64,000 bases of DNA from Chondrilla cf. caribensis (GCA_964020155.1 OZ026562.1:3687501-3751500); one strand, 5' to 3'. Counted from the first letter of the stretch, positions 30,965 to 58,600 are shown. A program made the numbers and translations. The notes: generated by a model from the sequence alone, not told the origin.

Positions 30965-31135
30965 ATATATTGACATACCCACTTTCCCATGAGCTATTCA
31001 GAAAGGTGCTTAGGGTATTCTCTCCTATTTTTCCATACATTGAAAAAAAATATTAAGCACCTCCGAATATAGCGGAGGTTTGGGGCCACCTTTTGAGATG
31101 GAAATGGCTTTATAACTTGGTTCACGGTGAAGTAG
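30965..31135. repeat. Satellite 1, single diverged unit
   Basis: Carries CCCATGAGCTATTCAGAAAG and AAGCACCTCCGAATATAGCG. Confidence 0.65.
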
Positions 31136-32184
31136 AAGGATGAACTAAATGCACATGTATTTCTCATATTTGCCCTGTAAACAAGTTGGAATATGTATGC
31201 AGTCACAATGCCATCCACCATAAATCATCTTACCTGTTAGGTAGTAAGAGAAAGTTCAGAAGAAACTCGAAGAGGGTATTTTTGACTACAGAAGACTCAG
31301 ATGAAGAAAGGACGCTCCCTTGTTCTTCAATATTCTTTGGAAAGTGTAGCTCGGGAACACCAATAATGAACAGCCAGAGTAGTCTACACAAGATGGATGA
31401 CATATGAGTACACAAATGTCAGCACACAGCAATGACACACTGTAAATGCATACGTAGGTACATACGTACATGTACAATACAGAATGGCAATATAAAATTC
31501 CTACACATATGGTTAAAATTGCAACAATACTCATGACCGGAATGTATTGCATACTCTGGTTCTAACTTCAGCATTCTCACTTGCTGCTTTCAGGACAATG
31601 GGGGCTAGCAGTCGATCAAAAACCTAGATTTGCCTCACTGTTGGCAAAAGCTATGCGCCAGTATGCCTTCTCAACCAGGTCTGAACATTCCAGATGGAAT
31701 GAAATGAAAACCATGGAGAAAACTGTACCAGTTCAACATCCCTTGGAACTTGACTTATCCCACACCATCCAACTGGTCAGTATGTACCTCAGGTTGTTAA
31801 ATACAGTCACACACTAAATACAGTGCTGATACTACACTACATCAAGTAGCACCTGTATGAATAAGTCAGCGTGGTAGTTTCAGACACAAATGGATCATAT
31901 GACAAAGTAGACTGGAGACAACAGGTCCAAGAGGATCTAGGTCTTGTACAAAACCTAAATAAAGTCTACAAGTCGGTGTTAAACAGTTTACAGTATACAG
32001 TATGTAATACAGTATTTTTCCGGTTACCCATTTCCTACTTCCCGCCACTATACGAATGACATTAAATTAGACAAAACAAGTTACTAGTTCCTACCTTGTT
32101 TGGCGCTTGAGGAGAGGAGGCTCACATTGATAGGCTCATAACAACGATCACCATAATATACCCCTTGTGCATAGGCTCACTCAC

Positions 32185-32333
32185 CAATTTCAGTTGAACC
32201 AACCCTTGCTGGCTGGGTTTCACTGAGGGAGGTTCAGAGAGGGGTGATCAAACATAAAAAAAACAGATACCCTTGGAAATAACAAATAAATAGATATAGG
32301 TCATCATCCACGCACTTACGAGTTGTCCGCCAT
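32185..32333 (-). CDS. Candidate first two exons of a minus-strand gene
   Basis: ATG at 32333 in AAAATGGCGGAC opens a 14-bp exon (32320-32333) with a GTAAGT donor. After a 97-bp intron, exon 32185-32222 has a polypyrimidine acceptor and a GTGAGT donor. They join in frame as MADNSETQPARVGSTEI. Upstream on that strand is GTCACGTGAC, an E-box-like palindrome. Possible further exons run left: an open stretch with VGWCGISQVPRDVEL and LVEKAYWRIAFANSEANL at about 31770-31620, and a fragment ending in a GTAAGA donor near 31240. I do not recognise the product; plus-strand readings of 31594-31760 are also open. Confidence 0.4.
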
Positions 32334-32689
32334 TTTGAATTGACATGTAACCAGTCACGTGACGTGTAATTTGCGCCAATTGCGCTGTGGGCTTTGGAAG
32401 GACTCCTACCGTTCACACGCTGGATGTCAATGCAGTTGTAAGTGTGTAAACAGGGCTAGGAGTGGTTTACTCTGTTTAGAGGTCCTACAAGTAGCCAGGC
32501 AGTCTATGAGGGATATACCCTTCCTGCCACTTATAGACTCTGTATGTGTGTGCAAGTGTCAACGCTCGCATGCATGTGTGTGCATGTTAGTGCATGTGTG
32601 CGCTTGTGCATGTGTGTGTGTATATATATATATACATGCTAGTGCATGTGAGCCCACATATGGTAGCTGAGTACACACATGCGCATGCA

Positions 32690-32880
32690 ATGTTGCTGTA
32701 ACTATTACACCCATGCAGCAGGAAGAAGGATACATTCCATATTATGTTACCATGGTTTGTCATTAGCCCACACAAATACTGGAGGAATTGAAGTCAGTGA
32801 ATGATGCAATCTAAATCTATTAAATTTATTGGATCAATCATTTCATAGAGACACACTGCCTAAAAACCAGATCATACTTA
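32690..32880. repeat. CA-composite right flank, another copy
   Basis: ATGCAATGTTGCTGTAACTA, ATACATTCCATATTATGTTA and GTCATTAGCCCACACAAATA match the shared right flank. Confidence 0.65.
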
Positions 32881-33750
32881 TGAGCAATGAGACAGCTTGA
32901 ACATAACTGCATACAATATCACCTTAAAAGAGCACTACACAATGCCTGGCATATACTATCCTACACCCATGTATTCAAACAGAAACACACACAACACAAT
33001 AAACATAATATAATTCAACACACACATGTGCATGCACACACACGCACATACACACATACAATGCAATTTCAAAAAGACTTCACTACAGAGTGGAGAAGTG
33101 ATGGATAACACAAAAAACACACTGTGCCGGACCACATTTGGAAAAAGATTAATTTTGCTAGAAGAAATTCATATTGATGAATTATGCCATTCAGGTTATA
33201 GAAATTTCAAATAATAGTATAAAATCAGTGGAAATTTGATCTGACACAGTGATCGTATAACTTGTTTTGGATTTCCTCAAAGTTGTACATAACCTATATG
33301 TCTCGTAATGGAGTAATTTTAGGTGTCTCAATATAGGTGGTGTCTGATAATCAATGTTTCACTCTATTCAGGGATAATTTGTTCACTCCCACACTAAACG
33401 TGAGATTTCAAAACGCTAAGAGGAGAAATGTTTCACTTGGGCTTCTCTTCCACAACACATCCGATGTAGATGATGACCTCCACAGACACTCACTTGGCAA
33501 ATAAATACTGCAATGTGCACGTGGATAGGATATTTGCATCTATATACAGTCTCCGAATGGCTAAATCACAGCTACTGTAGTATCATCTATAGAAGATGTA
33601 CATGCATATTGAATTATGTACAGTATTACCCCAACTTGAACAAGAAATAGTCCACTGTCTCCTACACATCATTGGAGGCATTTTATTAAACAAGAATACG
33701 ATAGAATACCAATGGCAAACTGGTATAAGGGAAAATTCCCATTACGATAA
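32881..33750. other. Spacer upstream of gene B
   Basis: No gene seen. Near 33325-33375 is a decayed half of the inverted-repeat element found at 52792-53160 (AATATAGGTGGTGTCTGATA). Confidence 0.45.
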
Positions 33751-33754
33751 GTAC

Positions 33755-34030
33755 CATATGGGATTAGAATGATTAGCTTGAGAAACAGTACTAGTTCTGT
33801 TTGCATGAAATTTACATACTTTTAGGTAGAGAAAGGTGGATATGCGACATGGGATTGGAATGTATATGGCCACTACTAGAAACAGTTTTGTGAACATGGA
33901 ATTTCCTTAAGTAGAGGAAGGAGGATATGTGATCTACATGGGATTGGAATGTATGGTCAAGTTACAGATAGATTCTGTTAAAATGAAATTATAACATATA
34001 AGGAAGGTGGCAGCAAGTGGGAGCAGTACA
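33755..34030 (+). promoter_or_regulatory. Tandem ~90-bp repeats upstream of the gene B TATA box
   Basis: GGGATTAGAATG at 33760-33771 and GGGATTGGAATG at 33851-33862 and 33940-33951, spaced 91 and 89 bp, embedded in diverged repeats that also share AGAGGAAGGAGGATATG-like blocks. The last copy ends about 90 bp before the TATA box. GGAATG is the core of TEAD-type sites, but that link is only suggestive. Confidence 0.45.
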
Positions 34031-34039
34031 ATAGCTGCA

Positions 34040-34048
34040 TATATATAA
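34040..34048 (+). promoter_or_regulatory. TATA box of gene B
   Basis: TATATATAA 65 bp before the start ATG. The block from the TATA box to the ATG aligns with 52368-52434 of gene C (CAGAACACT, GCAAGGAA, TTTATGC shared), and the TATA-to-ATG spacing is 65 versus 66 bp, so it is probably a conserved core promoter. Confidence 0.65.
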
Positions 34049-34104
34049 GGTTCAGAACACTGCACAAGGAAAATAAATTGTTCGTTTATGCTAACTAGGA
34101 TACG

Positions 34105-47597
<13,493 letters not shown>

Positions 47598-48079
47598 AGG
47601 TGTTCTGATTCCTGTATGATGACATGATCAAATGTTTCAGTAGTAACAAGAGTGAACATGTATGCTATGTAATCTGCTGCAATTATTATCTTAGAGCATA
47701 AATTTAACGCTATTAAGTACATTACCCTGGATTGTATTATAATACTAAATATTGTATTGATCATGTTATCACTCTCCAATTTAGAAATGATATAGTGTGT
47801 GAAATTGCTCTCTGTGAAAAATGGCTACCAACAGCCACAATGTATATTGCATAAGCATGTATAATATTATAGCCACGTATGTAGATCACCATTGATTGTA
47901 TACGTATATACAGTATATATAATTATGTTTTCTGTAAATGATACCTTATATATTATTCAGTATACATCATTCTAATATCGTATATGGATTCCTACTTCAA
48001 CAATCAGATGCTTGACAGCTATGGTCACGGCTTAGGCTACAAGTGCAAGTATAAAAGTCCCATATTACATCCTTCGATC

Positions 48080-48436
48080 AGATAGGTCACGATGGTGCAG
48101 TGATTATGTGACACAGTCTCTAGGCTCAAGGTGGGGTGGTTCAATCCGTGATTTACACTTGCTCAAAAGTGTAAAAAGTAACCTTAACACCCCGGCCTGG
48201 TGGTCAGTCGCAATGCTCTACAAAGAACCATATGCATACGGGTAGAAAGGGGGCTTTGAGACTCGCATACTACCATTCTGCATTTGTGAAATGGCCAAGT
48301 ACATAGGTTCTGTGTAAAAATCTACATGAACCTGCCCATGGATGTGTTCAACCCTGAGTGGGTGACCATCTACAATTTCTTTTTGAATTATGCGCACAAA
48401 GATACACATCATTATTATTATTATTATTATTATTAA
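48080..48436 (+). mobile_element. tRNA-derived SINE
   Basis: A-box-like TGGTGCAGTGA at 48093-48103 and B-box GGTTCAATCC at 48138-48147, spaced as in a Pol III tRNA promoter. The unrelated body ends in an (ATT)n tail at 48411-48436. A truncated relative of its 3' part (ATGTGTTCAACC, GTGTGACC) is at 27690-27730. The exact 5' end is uncertain. Confidence 0.6.
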
Positions 48437-49079
48437 GTAATCACCATGCTAGATGTACAGCAATATAGGCCATGCAAGCCAGAATGCATGACAGTGTGTG
48501 AGACTGATATTGATATTACATATACAAGTTATAGGTACACAATAAAACTACAATATCATTTAGTATTGCTGGAGTACTTTGAAGTTGCGGGGTGATGGTC
48601 TAACTCCAAGCTCAATATTATGTGTTTAGAGTGTCTATGATATTATGTATGCATTGAGTGTTCTGAGTGCCAGTCAAATACAAGTCAATGTTGTTGCAGT
48701 TAACGATTGTTTTCATAACAAAACCTACCTATTCGACAGCAACAGATTACCTACATCATTACGTCAAATGTATACATGTGTAGTAATGATGATGGATGGT
48801 GTAAAATATTAGATGACAGTGAACAGATAATTGAGATAATATAAAATGCATGCTGCTTGAAATCGAAACATACGTACATACATAATGTACGTACACATGC
48901 ATGGACTGTACAATGTGATTGCATTCTTGTGTGTTAATCATAATAAATTTCCATAAATAATTCCCATAATATTACTTATGATTATATTTTGCAATCTGAA
49001 ACTTGCATGCACATTGTCCACTTGTTTGTTGCCAAATCTTCTTCATTCATACACTAGACTGAATTAGAAGTTCTCTCAG

Positions 49080-49700
<621 letters not shown>

Positions 49701-50849
49701 GAGATAGCTTGTACATACGTAGCTGCATACAATATCACCTATTAGACACCTTGCCTGACATACGGATACTAACCTACACCTGTGTATTCAAAAAGAAACA
49801 AACATAACGTGCACAATACACACACGTGTGCGCACACATACACACTATGAACTTAAGAACTCGTATCTCAACATTACACCCTGCAGAAAGGGGATACATT
49901 CCCTATTTTACTCCCATGCACAGTTTGCAATCAGCCCACACAATTTGAGATGCCATGATATATTTGATACATACCATTGATGACATCTCATCTCCAATGT
50001 CTGCCGGCCATGTGTTTTTCAAGACAGGTCTTCAAATGGTTGTGTCCAGCACAGTTGCTGGAAGTAGCTATTGTTGACAACTTGTTTCAATTTGTTGTTA
50101 TGAACAACTTATTGTCCAACACATTAAATCAAGAACCACCTACGTAGTACACAATATGTACTATTACATATGCAAGGTTCGAACATGATGATTCATAGAT
50201 GTTATGCTACTGATTGACACCATACTACATGTAGGTTATCGGAATGACAACGATGAGTGCAACTTTCTTCCCAACTTGCTAACCTACTGATCGTGCAATT
50301 GCGCTGATGGAAAATAATGTCAGAGATTCATAAATGAAACCTAAAGTTATCTATTGGGCTAAACACCAATACATACCATGATATACACATGCACAAAACA
50401 CATACACGTGCAATCACACACCCAAACAAATGAACTCACACACATAATAATATTATCTGTAATGATGAGAAAACATCAAGCACATTGTATTGCAGTTATC
50501 ATGATGTCCTTATTAAAAAAATTGTTGCAGCTGTGTTTGGCCTGAAACTGCCACTTCTCTCCATTTTTCATCTCTGAAGCCTTTGAAAATGTTCCCGTGT
50601 CAAAATGCCTGCCATTCACACGGGCCATAATGCTTCCGGATCGAATTTCGTTTTAGGGTCATAGGAAGCCTGATACGTCTCCAAGAGCAGGTCCTGGAGC
50701 ATTTTTGTGGTACTTACAATCTGCCGCAATGGTATTGAATGAGTGATCTATTGACGATTGAGGTTCAGAAAGTGAACTGACATAAATACAACACAATGAA
50801 CATACACATATACACAGTACACACATGCAAAACACATACATATGTTCAA

Positions 50850-50850
<1 letters not shown>
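49701..50850. other. Spacer between genes B and C
   Basis: AT-rich DNA with another partial composite flank (GGGATACATTCCCTATTTTA, 49880). On the minus strand 50702-50616 reads as 28 codons (MLQDLLLETYQASYDPKTKF) to a stop, possibly the end of a decayed exon; not recognised. Confidence 0.35.
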
Positions 50851-51169
<319 letters not shown>

Positions 51170-51434
51170 ACACCTTCAGAGACCAGTTACGTCACTCATT
51201 GTGGACTATCACGGAAAAGATGGTCTGACAGAAATGATTTTCCTATAGGGACAAATTTTGCCGAAAAATAGTCCCCGACAATCCAAATGTTTCCAAAAGA
51301 TTTGGTCCGTGTAATTTCCATAAAATTTGCTCATCACATATTGTAGGTGAATTGCTCGTCACGTGTACATCTGTAAAGAGAAGGTTATATTCGATCTCGC
51401 AGATCTTACTCCATCCCCAAAACATCCCAAGACA

Positions 51435-51572
51435 TCACCACTATACCACTGAATCAGAAACTGAATATGCATACTGAGGATATGGAGATGTTGAAGAATG
51501 GAGACTTGCTCCACTTTTTTACTGGAACTGATATTCCGGTGAAAGGACAATCGAAGAGCAAGATTTGGACAG
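51435..51572 (+). CDS. Coding-like fragment upstream of gene C
   Basis: Open stretch containing MHTEDMEMLKNGDLLHFF and TGTDIPVKGQSKSKIWT ending at a GTACCG donor (phase 1). It looks more like protein than the flanking DNA, but I recognise no family and found no joined exon. May be a pseudoexon or transposon piece. Confidence 0.25.
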
Positions 51573-52367
51573 GTACCGTACCCCATACTTTGAAACTCGG
51601 AGTCGACTATTGACTAAATTAGTGTCAATGATGGGTAGCAACGTCGAACGAAGCGTTCAGCAGTAAGTCGTCCCACCGATGGTAATGGGGCACCATCGCA
51701 GCATGTATTGAAATGCCAAACTTGCACAAAGGTTACCTGTGGTTCACACGCGATCCGTTAAAAGAGCACTTACTTTTCGATTCCTCCTGTCGAAAATATT
51801 CGGACTACATCACTACTGAGTATCTTAAAACAATTTAAATAATAATTGCCAACTTTTCAGCATCACAATTTTGCGATTTTCTTTGCCGAAGAGCAGGATT
51901 CGCCAATCCGTCGTTCGGGACACCAAATAGTCGGCCATCATGACGTCCATTTGGAAGACATTTTTAGATGATGTCACTAAACTACGTCATCGATTACTAT
52001 GAATACTATTAACAACCTCGATTCGCGTCTTTGCTCGTGTTGGCCTTCATTCGTATACGAAGTCGGAGGCTCGATCGGCGGAGGTTATAAAAAGTACTAT
52101 ATTGTTATATTTTTTGCATGCAAGTGGTTCAATATGATTTCACATATACTTATATATGTCATATTATGTAGATTGTCGTTATTATTATAACAATTATAAT
52201 AATATTATTATAGTAACCATGAAAAATCAATGTCTCTTCACCCTCACAACAATATATGCTATACATGCGAGGCATCTGCACTGTGTGCACACTAGTTATA
52301 CTGTATTATGCGACTGAATGGTTAATATGTGAAACATGCAGGTCAATTTACATGGATGTTACCTGCA

Positions 52368-52375
52368 TATATAAA
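52368..52375 (+). promoter_or_regulatory. TATA box of gene C
   Basis: TATATAAA 66 bp before the start ATG. The TATA-to-ATG block is clearly related to that of gene B. Confidence 0.65.
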
Positions 52376-52433
52376 GGATACAGAACACTTCGCAAGGAAC
52401 ATAAACTTGTTCCTTTATGCCAGTTCAGACACG

Positions 52434-52694
52434 ATGATATCTTGGCGGTCACCCAAGATTCGGTTTTGGGAAGAAATTCGTGAGTATTAAACGTCTGAAT
52501 CAGATGGTTATAAGTCATTTGATGTCAGATGCGTTATAATTATAATGATGTCTTCGGATCTTCCGTTGGATTATCATCTGTCATTACTTTGCCTGCAGGT
52601 TCAAGCAGAAGAAGAGATTCCAGCGCTATAATAGACGTCTCCTTGCTCTTATGGACTGGTCTGATAACGTTGGGTCTTTTCCATGAAGCTCAAG
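52434..52694 (+). CDS. Gene C, two-exon leader
   Basis: Exon 52434-52479 (MISWRSPKIRFWEEI, 46 bp as in gene B) and exon 52599-52694 (SSRRRDSSAIIDVSLL then LWTGLITLGLFHEAQ). Basic N-region then hydrophobic core, as expected of a signal peptide. Donors GTGAGT and GTTAGA; acceptor CTGCAG. Homologous to 34105-34343 although the downstream domains of the two genes differ. Confidence 0.75.
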
Positions 52695-55600
52695 GTTAGA
52701 CATGCTGACTGGGACGTCCCGTATATTATGGTAGGGGAATTTGGTCTTTTAAGCCTGGTGCGAAGATGTATTTTGGCAGGTTCTGTTCAATGGTAGAGTA
52801 AAGAATCAATGATCGGACACCGCCCATATTCGGACACATAAATTTGGCTATTTCTCGAAAACTATGAAACCTACAGACTCCCAATAAACTTCGTCGTTTC
52901 TCCACTTTGTAGTGAGGTCCGTCCGAAAGCTCATTCCTTTAATTGTCCGAATATCGATTATTATCGGGTGATTTTGTCGATCGAATCTAGCAGAGTCATG
53001 CGATAAGCTACGAGGATCTTACTGAGTAGATAAAGACTACATGTAATGGCCTATAAAACAAAGTTTATTGGGAGTCGGTAGGTTTCATAGTCTTCGAGAA
53101 ATAGCCAATTTTATGTGTCCGAATATAGGTGGCGTCCGATCATTGATTCTTTACTCTACCGCCATTTTAACGGACCGGACTGGTCCAGTCCGGTCCGACG
53201 TGGTCCGAAAATATATACCGGACCCGTTTATTACACTTGTTTGTCGAACTCGCTGAACGAACAGACAAATATAATTGTATATCATTTCAAAGCCCTGAGA
53301 AATACAAGAAAGATGAGCTTTGAAAAGGCTAAGTTACTACGCTTGCAAACACCGTTCGATAAATATCAATTTGAGGACGATCTCCGTGTATTAACGGACA
53401 CAGGCTGGCATTTCTCGTATATGAATATACGATCTGCCTGAAAAGCTTAGCGATACTATATACAGCCACGCGTGCTTAAAGTAGCTATTCCCGAAGGATC
53501 AAAGTCGTCCGTTATCAATTCGCTGCGATATAGACTTCAACAATTGCCCCCTTGTGGTATCGTCTACTATCCGACACCCAAAATTCCAACAATTCCTCCT
53601 TAATTCCTCCTTCCACTAAAAGCAATATTATACACCTTCAAAGACGTCAATTACAGGTACGCCAGAAGTATAGAAGTAGAAATATTTTCAGAGGGTGCAA
53701 GACACGTGCACGCATCCGGCCCACAGGAATTTGGATACATACTTTCTATTTTACGGACGGCGGACGCATACATAAGATAGGGACGGCAATTAGCGCCCGT
53801 TTAACTCCTATTTTGCGGACGTCACAAGATAGAATACGCTAAAAAGCGGACCGAGGTGTATTCCAAACCATACACAGGGCCCCAGCGCGACACCGTTCGC
53901 GCTCCGTCCGCCGTCCGTGTGGACCGTCCGCAAAATAGAAAGTACCAGGAATTTGGACCCACCAGACCATATTCTTTGGGAATATTCAATCTTTGTGTTA
54001 TTGCGTGATGAAGCATACGGTACAACTACATTTAATTTAATGTTTTTACTGTTTTACTACTGTAACAATTTTCTACTAACAGACCAATGTATCCAAGTTA
54101 ACCATTGCTGCATGCATGCTCATTGATAATAGGGATTTTCTTGTTTCTGTTATCATGACTAAAGCATCCCTTTAAAATATACATATTATTTTTAATGTAC
54201 ACGTGTGTGAAGTGGATGTTAGCACCTATTGTATTGCTGCAGCACTAAAATATATTGACTTATTGTATCTAATACACTTAATTCCTCTGATTCACAGGTC
54301 AATTACAGGACCCAACTAACTTTGACTTCACTGTGGTGGATCCAGCTAGTGATGGTGCTCCAGTGAGTGTGACCTTTACTTGGGACCCACTGGATGGGGA
54401 CACGGGGGAGATATCATACACCATCAACATTACGGACAATGGAGCACAGATCAGCTCGACCACAGTCAATTCAGCCAACATGACAACCGTGGAGGACTTG
54501 CCTCCATGTCTCAGCCTAATGGCTACTCTAGTAGCTACCAATACTACTGATGGCAATATGAGTGATGGAGAGTCCCTGCGATTTAATACAACAGAAAATG
54601 GTGATTATGTTTCCATAGCAAGTCCATACATGCATGTCAATGTGTCTACACACGTGAAGGTACATGCATGTTATTTTAATCATGTTTTCGAACACCTCTT
54701 ATTCAGCTACTCCCATGCCAAGTGTGACATCTGAGGACAACGAGACCTGTGTTTCTTCTCCAGCTAACGTGACCCTCCACTGTAGTTGGTCTAGTCCATC
54801 TTACTATGTAGCCTGGTACAAGGACGGTGGTCTGATCTACTCCGAGGACCTGTCAGTACCTAATGTCACAATGGAAGCTTCAGATGGTTTTGATGTGGAG
54901 AACAATTATAGCAGTCGTACCTCCACCCTCACCATCTTGAGTAGCAGCATTAACGACAGTGGTAACTACACCTGTGCTGTTGGCTGTGGAGAAAGGAATG
55001 TTGGTTTTGATGACATCCCTCCAGAAGTTACAGACTACATCGTGGTATCTGTTTATGGTGAGCACTTTCATATGTACTGTGAAATTCAAATGCTTCTTGT
55101 TGTAATGTTCATTAATTTTATCAAGTGTGTCCTATTTGATCTACCAGATGTTCTCGAAGCTCCTGCCAACTTCTCGGGAATGGTTGTCATGGACAACACG
55201 GACCCAGTAACAGTGATGTTCACCTGGGATGGACTAGTTGGTGAAGGTGCTACTGGTATCCCATCCAATGGAGACCAGTCCTTGAACTACACTGTCAGTA
55301 TTGACGGTACCTCTACTACTGTGACCACATCAATGGAGATGATAGAAGTGACTGATTTAGCATCTTGTACAGAGTACAGTGCAACTCTGATGGCATCCAA
55401 CAAAGTGAATACAGGACAATCAACTACAGCGAACTTCACTACAACAGAGAAAGGTGGGTGTGACTCCATCCTGTTGATGATGTGATTGAGGTCCAGTTTA
55501 AGGTATTATTGTATCCCCGGTCTTCCAGTGTCCCCCATGCCGAATGTGACATCCGAGGACGAGACCTGTGTTTCTTCTCCAGCTAACGTGACCCTCCAGT

Positions 55601-58600
55601 GTAGTTGGTCTGGTCCATCCTACTATGTAGCCTGGTACAAGGACAGTGGTCTGATCTACTCTGAGGACCTGTCAGTACCTAATGTCCTAATGGAAGCTTC
55701 AGATGGTTATGTTGTGGAGAGCAGTTATAGCAGTCGTACCTCCATCCTCACCATCTTGAGTAGCAGCATTGACGACAGTGGTAACTACACCTGTGCTCTT
55801 ACCTGTGGAGCCAGGAATGTTAGTTTTGATGACATCCCTCCACAAGTTACAGACTACATCGTGGTATCTGTTTATGGTGAGTACATTCATATGTACTGTA
55901 CATTTCAAATGTTCTCTTGTCATAATGTCCATTCATTAAGTGTGTGTGTGTCCTATTTGATCTACCAGATGTTCCCGAAGCTCCTGCTAACTTCTCGGGA
56001 ATGGTTGTCATGCATGACACGGACCCAGTAACAGTGATGTTCACCTGGGATGGACTAGTTGGTGAAAATGCTACTGGTATCCCATCCAATGGAGACCAAT
56101 CCTTCAACTACACTGTCAGTATTGGCGGTACCTCTACTACTGTGACCACATCAATGGAGATGATAGAAGTGACTGATCTGGCATCTTGTACAGAGTACAG
56201 TGCAACTTTGATGGCATCCAACAAAGTGAATACAGGACCATCAACTACAGCGAACTTCACTACTACAGAGAAAGGTGAGTGTGACTCCATCCTGTTAATG
56301 ATGTGATTGAGGTCCAGTTGAAGGTATTATTGTATTCCCGGTCTTCCAGTGTCCCCCATGCCGAATGTGACATCCAAAGACAACGAGGCCTGTGTTTCTT
56401 CTCCAGCTAACATGACCCTCCAGTGTAGCTGGTCTGGTCCATCTTACTTTGTAGCCTGGTACAAGGACGGTGGTCTGATCTACTCTGAGGACCTGTCAGT
56501 ACCTAATGTCCTAAGGGAAGCTTCAGGTGGTTTTGTTGTGGAGAGCAGTTATAGCAATCGTACCTCCATCCTCACCATCTTGAGTAGCAGCATTGACGAC
56601 AGTGGTAACTACACCTGTGCTGTTACCTGTGGAGCCAGGAATGTTAGTTTTGTTGACATCCCTCCACAAGTTACAGACTACATTGTGGTATCTGTTTATG
56701 GTGAGTACATTCATAAGTATTGTACATTTCAAATATTTTCTTGTCGTAATGTCCATTTATCAAGTGTGCGTGTCCTATTTGATCTACCAGATGCTCCCGA
56801 AGCTCCTGCAAACTTCTCGGGAATGGTTGTCATGGACGACACGGACCCAGTAACAGTGCTACTCACCTGGGATAGACTAGATGGTGAAGGTGCTACTGGT
56901 ATCCCATCCAATGGAGACCAATCCTTGAACTATGCTGTCAGTATTGACGGTATCTCTACTACTGTGACCACATCAATGGAGATGATAGAAGTGACTGATC
57001 TGGCATCTTGTACAGAGTACAGCGCAACTCTGATGGCATCCAACAAAGCGAATACAGGACCATCAATTACAGTGAACTTCACTACAACAGAGAAAGGTGA
57101 GTGTGACTCTATCCTGTTGATGATATGATTGAGATCCAGTTTAAGGTATTATTGTATTCCCGGTCTTCCAGTGTCCCCCATGCCGAATGTGACATCCGAA
57201 GACAACGAGGCCTGTGTTTCTTCTCCAGCTAACATGACCCTCCAGTGTAGCTGGTCTGGTCCATCTTACTTTGTAGCCTGGTACAAGGACGGTGGTCTGA
57301 TCTACTCTGAGGACCTGTCAGTACCTAATGTCCTAATGGAAGCTTCAAATGGTTTTGTTGTGGAGAGCAGTTATAGCAATCGTACCTCCACCCTCACCAT
57401 CTTGAGTAGCAGCATTGACGACAGTGGTAACTACACCTGTGCTGTTACCTGTGGAGCCAGGAATGTTAGTTTTGTTGACATCCCTCCACAAGTTACAGAC
57501 TACATCGTGGTATCTGTTTATGGTGAGTACATTCATAAGTATTGTACATTTCAAATGTTTTCTTGTCGTAATGTCCATTTATCAAGTGTGTGTGTCCTAT
57601 TTGATCTACCAGATGCTCCCGAAGCTCCTGCAAACTTCTCGGGAATGGTTGTCATGGACGACACGGACCCAGTAACAGTGATGTTCACCTGGGATGAACT
57701 AGTTGGTGAAGGTGCTACTGGTATCCCATCCAATGGAGACCAATCCTTGAACTACGCTGTCAGTATTGGCGGTACCTCTACTACTGTGACCACATCAATG
57801 GAGATGATAGAAGTGACTGATCTCGCATCTTGTACAGAGTACAGTGCAACTCTGATGGCATCCAACAAAGCGAATACAGGACCATCAACTACAGTGAACT
57901 TCACTACGACAGAGAAAGGTGAGTGTGACTCCATCCTGTTAATGATGTGATTGAGGTCCAGTTTAAGGTATTATTGTATCCCCGGTCTTCCAGTGTCCCC
58001 CATGCCGAATGTGACATCCGAGGACAACGAGACCTGTGTTTCTTCTCCAGCTAACGTGACCCTCCAGTGTAGTTGGTCTAGTCCATCTTACAATGTAGCC
58101 TGGTACAAGGACGGTGGTCTGATCTACTCCGAGGACCTGTCAGTACCTAATGTCCTAATGGAAGCTTCAGATGGTTTTGTTGTGGTGAGCAGTTATAGCA
58201 GTCGTACCTCCACCCTCACCATCTTGAGTAGCAGCATTGACGACAGTGGTAACTACACCTGTGCTGTTAGCTGTAGAGCCAGGGATGTTAGTTTTGGTGG
58301 CATCCCTTCAGAAGTTACAGACTACATCGTGGTATCTGTTTATGGTGAGTACATTCATATGTACTGTACATTTCAAATGTTCTCTTGTCGTAATGTCCAT
58401 TCATTAAGTGTGTGTGTGTCCTATTTGATCTACCAGATGTTCCCGAAGCTCCTGCTAACTTCTCGGGAATGGTTGTCATGGATGACACGGACCCAGTAAC
58501 AGTGATGTTCACCTGGGATGGACTAGTTGGTGAAGGTGCTACTGGTATCCCATCCAATGGAGACCAATCCTTCAACTACACTGTCAGTATTGGCAGTACC

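Noticed and set aside
48093..48147. Functional tRNA gene
   Set aside because: A and B boxes are present but no cloverleaf or anticodon arm could be folded by eye; the repeat tail fits a SINE.
51825..51938. Minus-strand 37-residue frame starting MADYLVSRTTDWRILL
   Set aside because: Short, no splice partner found and no similarity I can name; kept only as a note.
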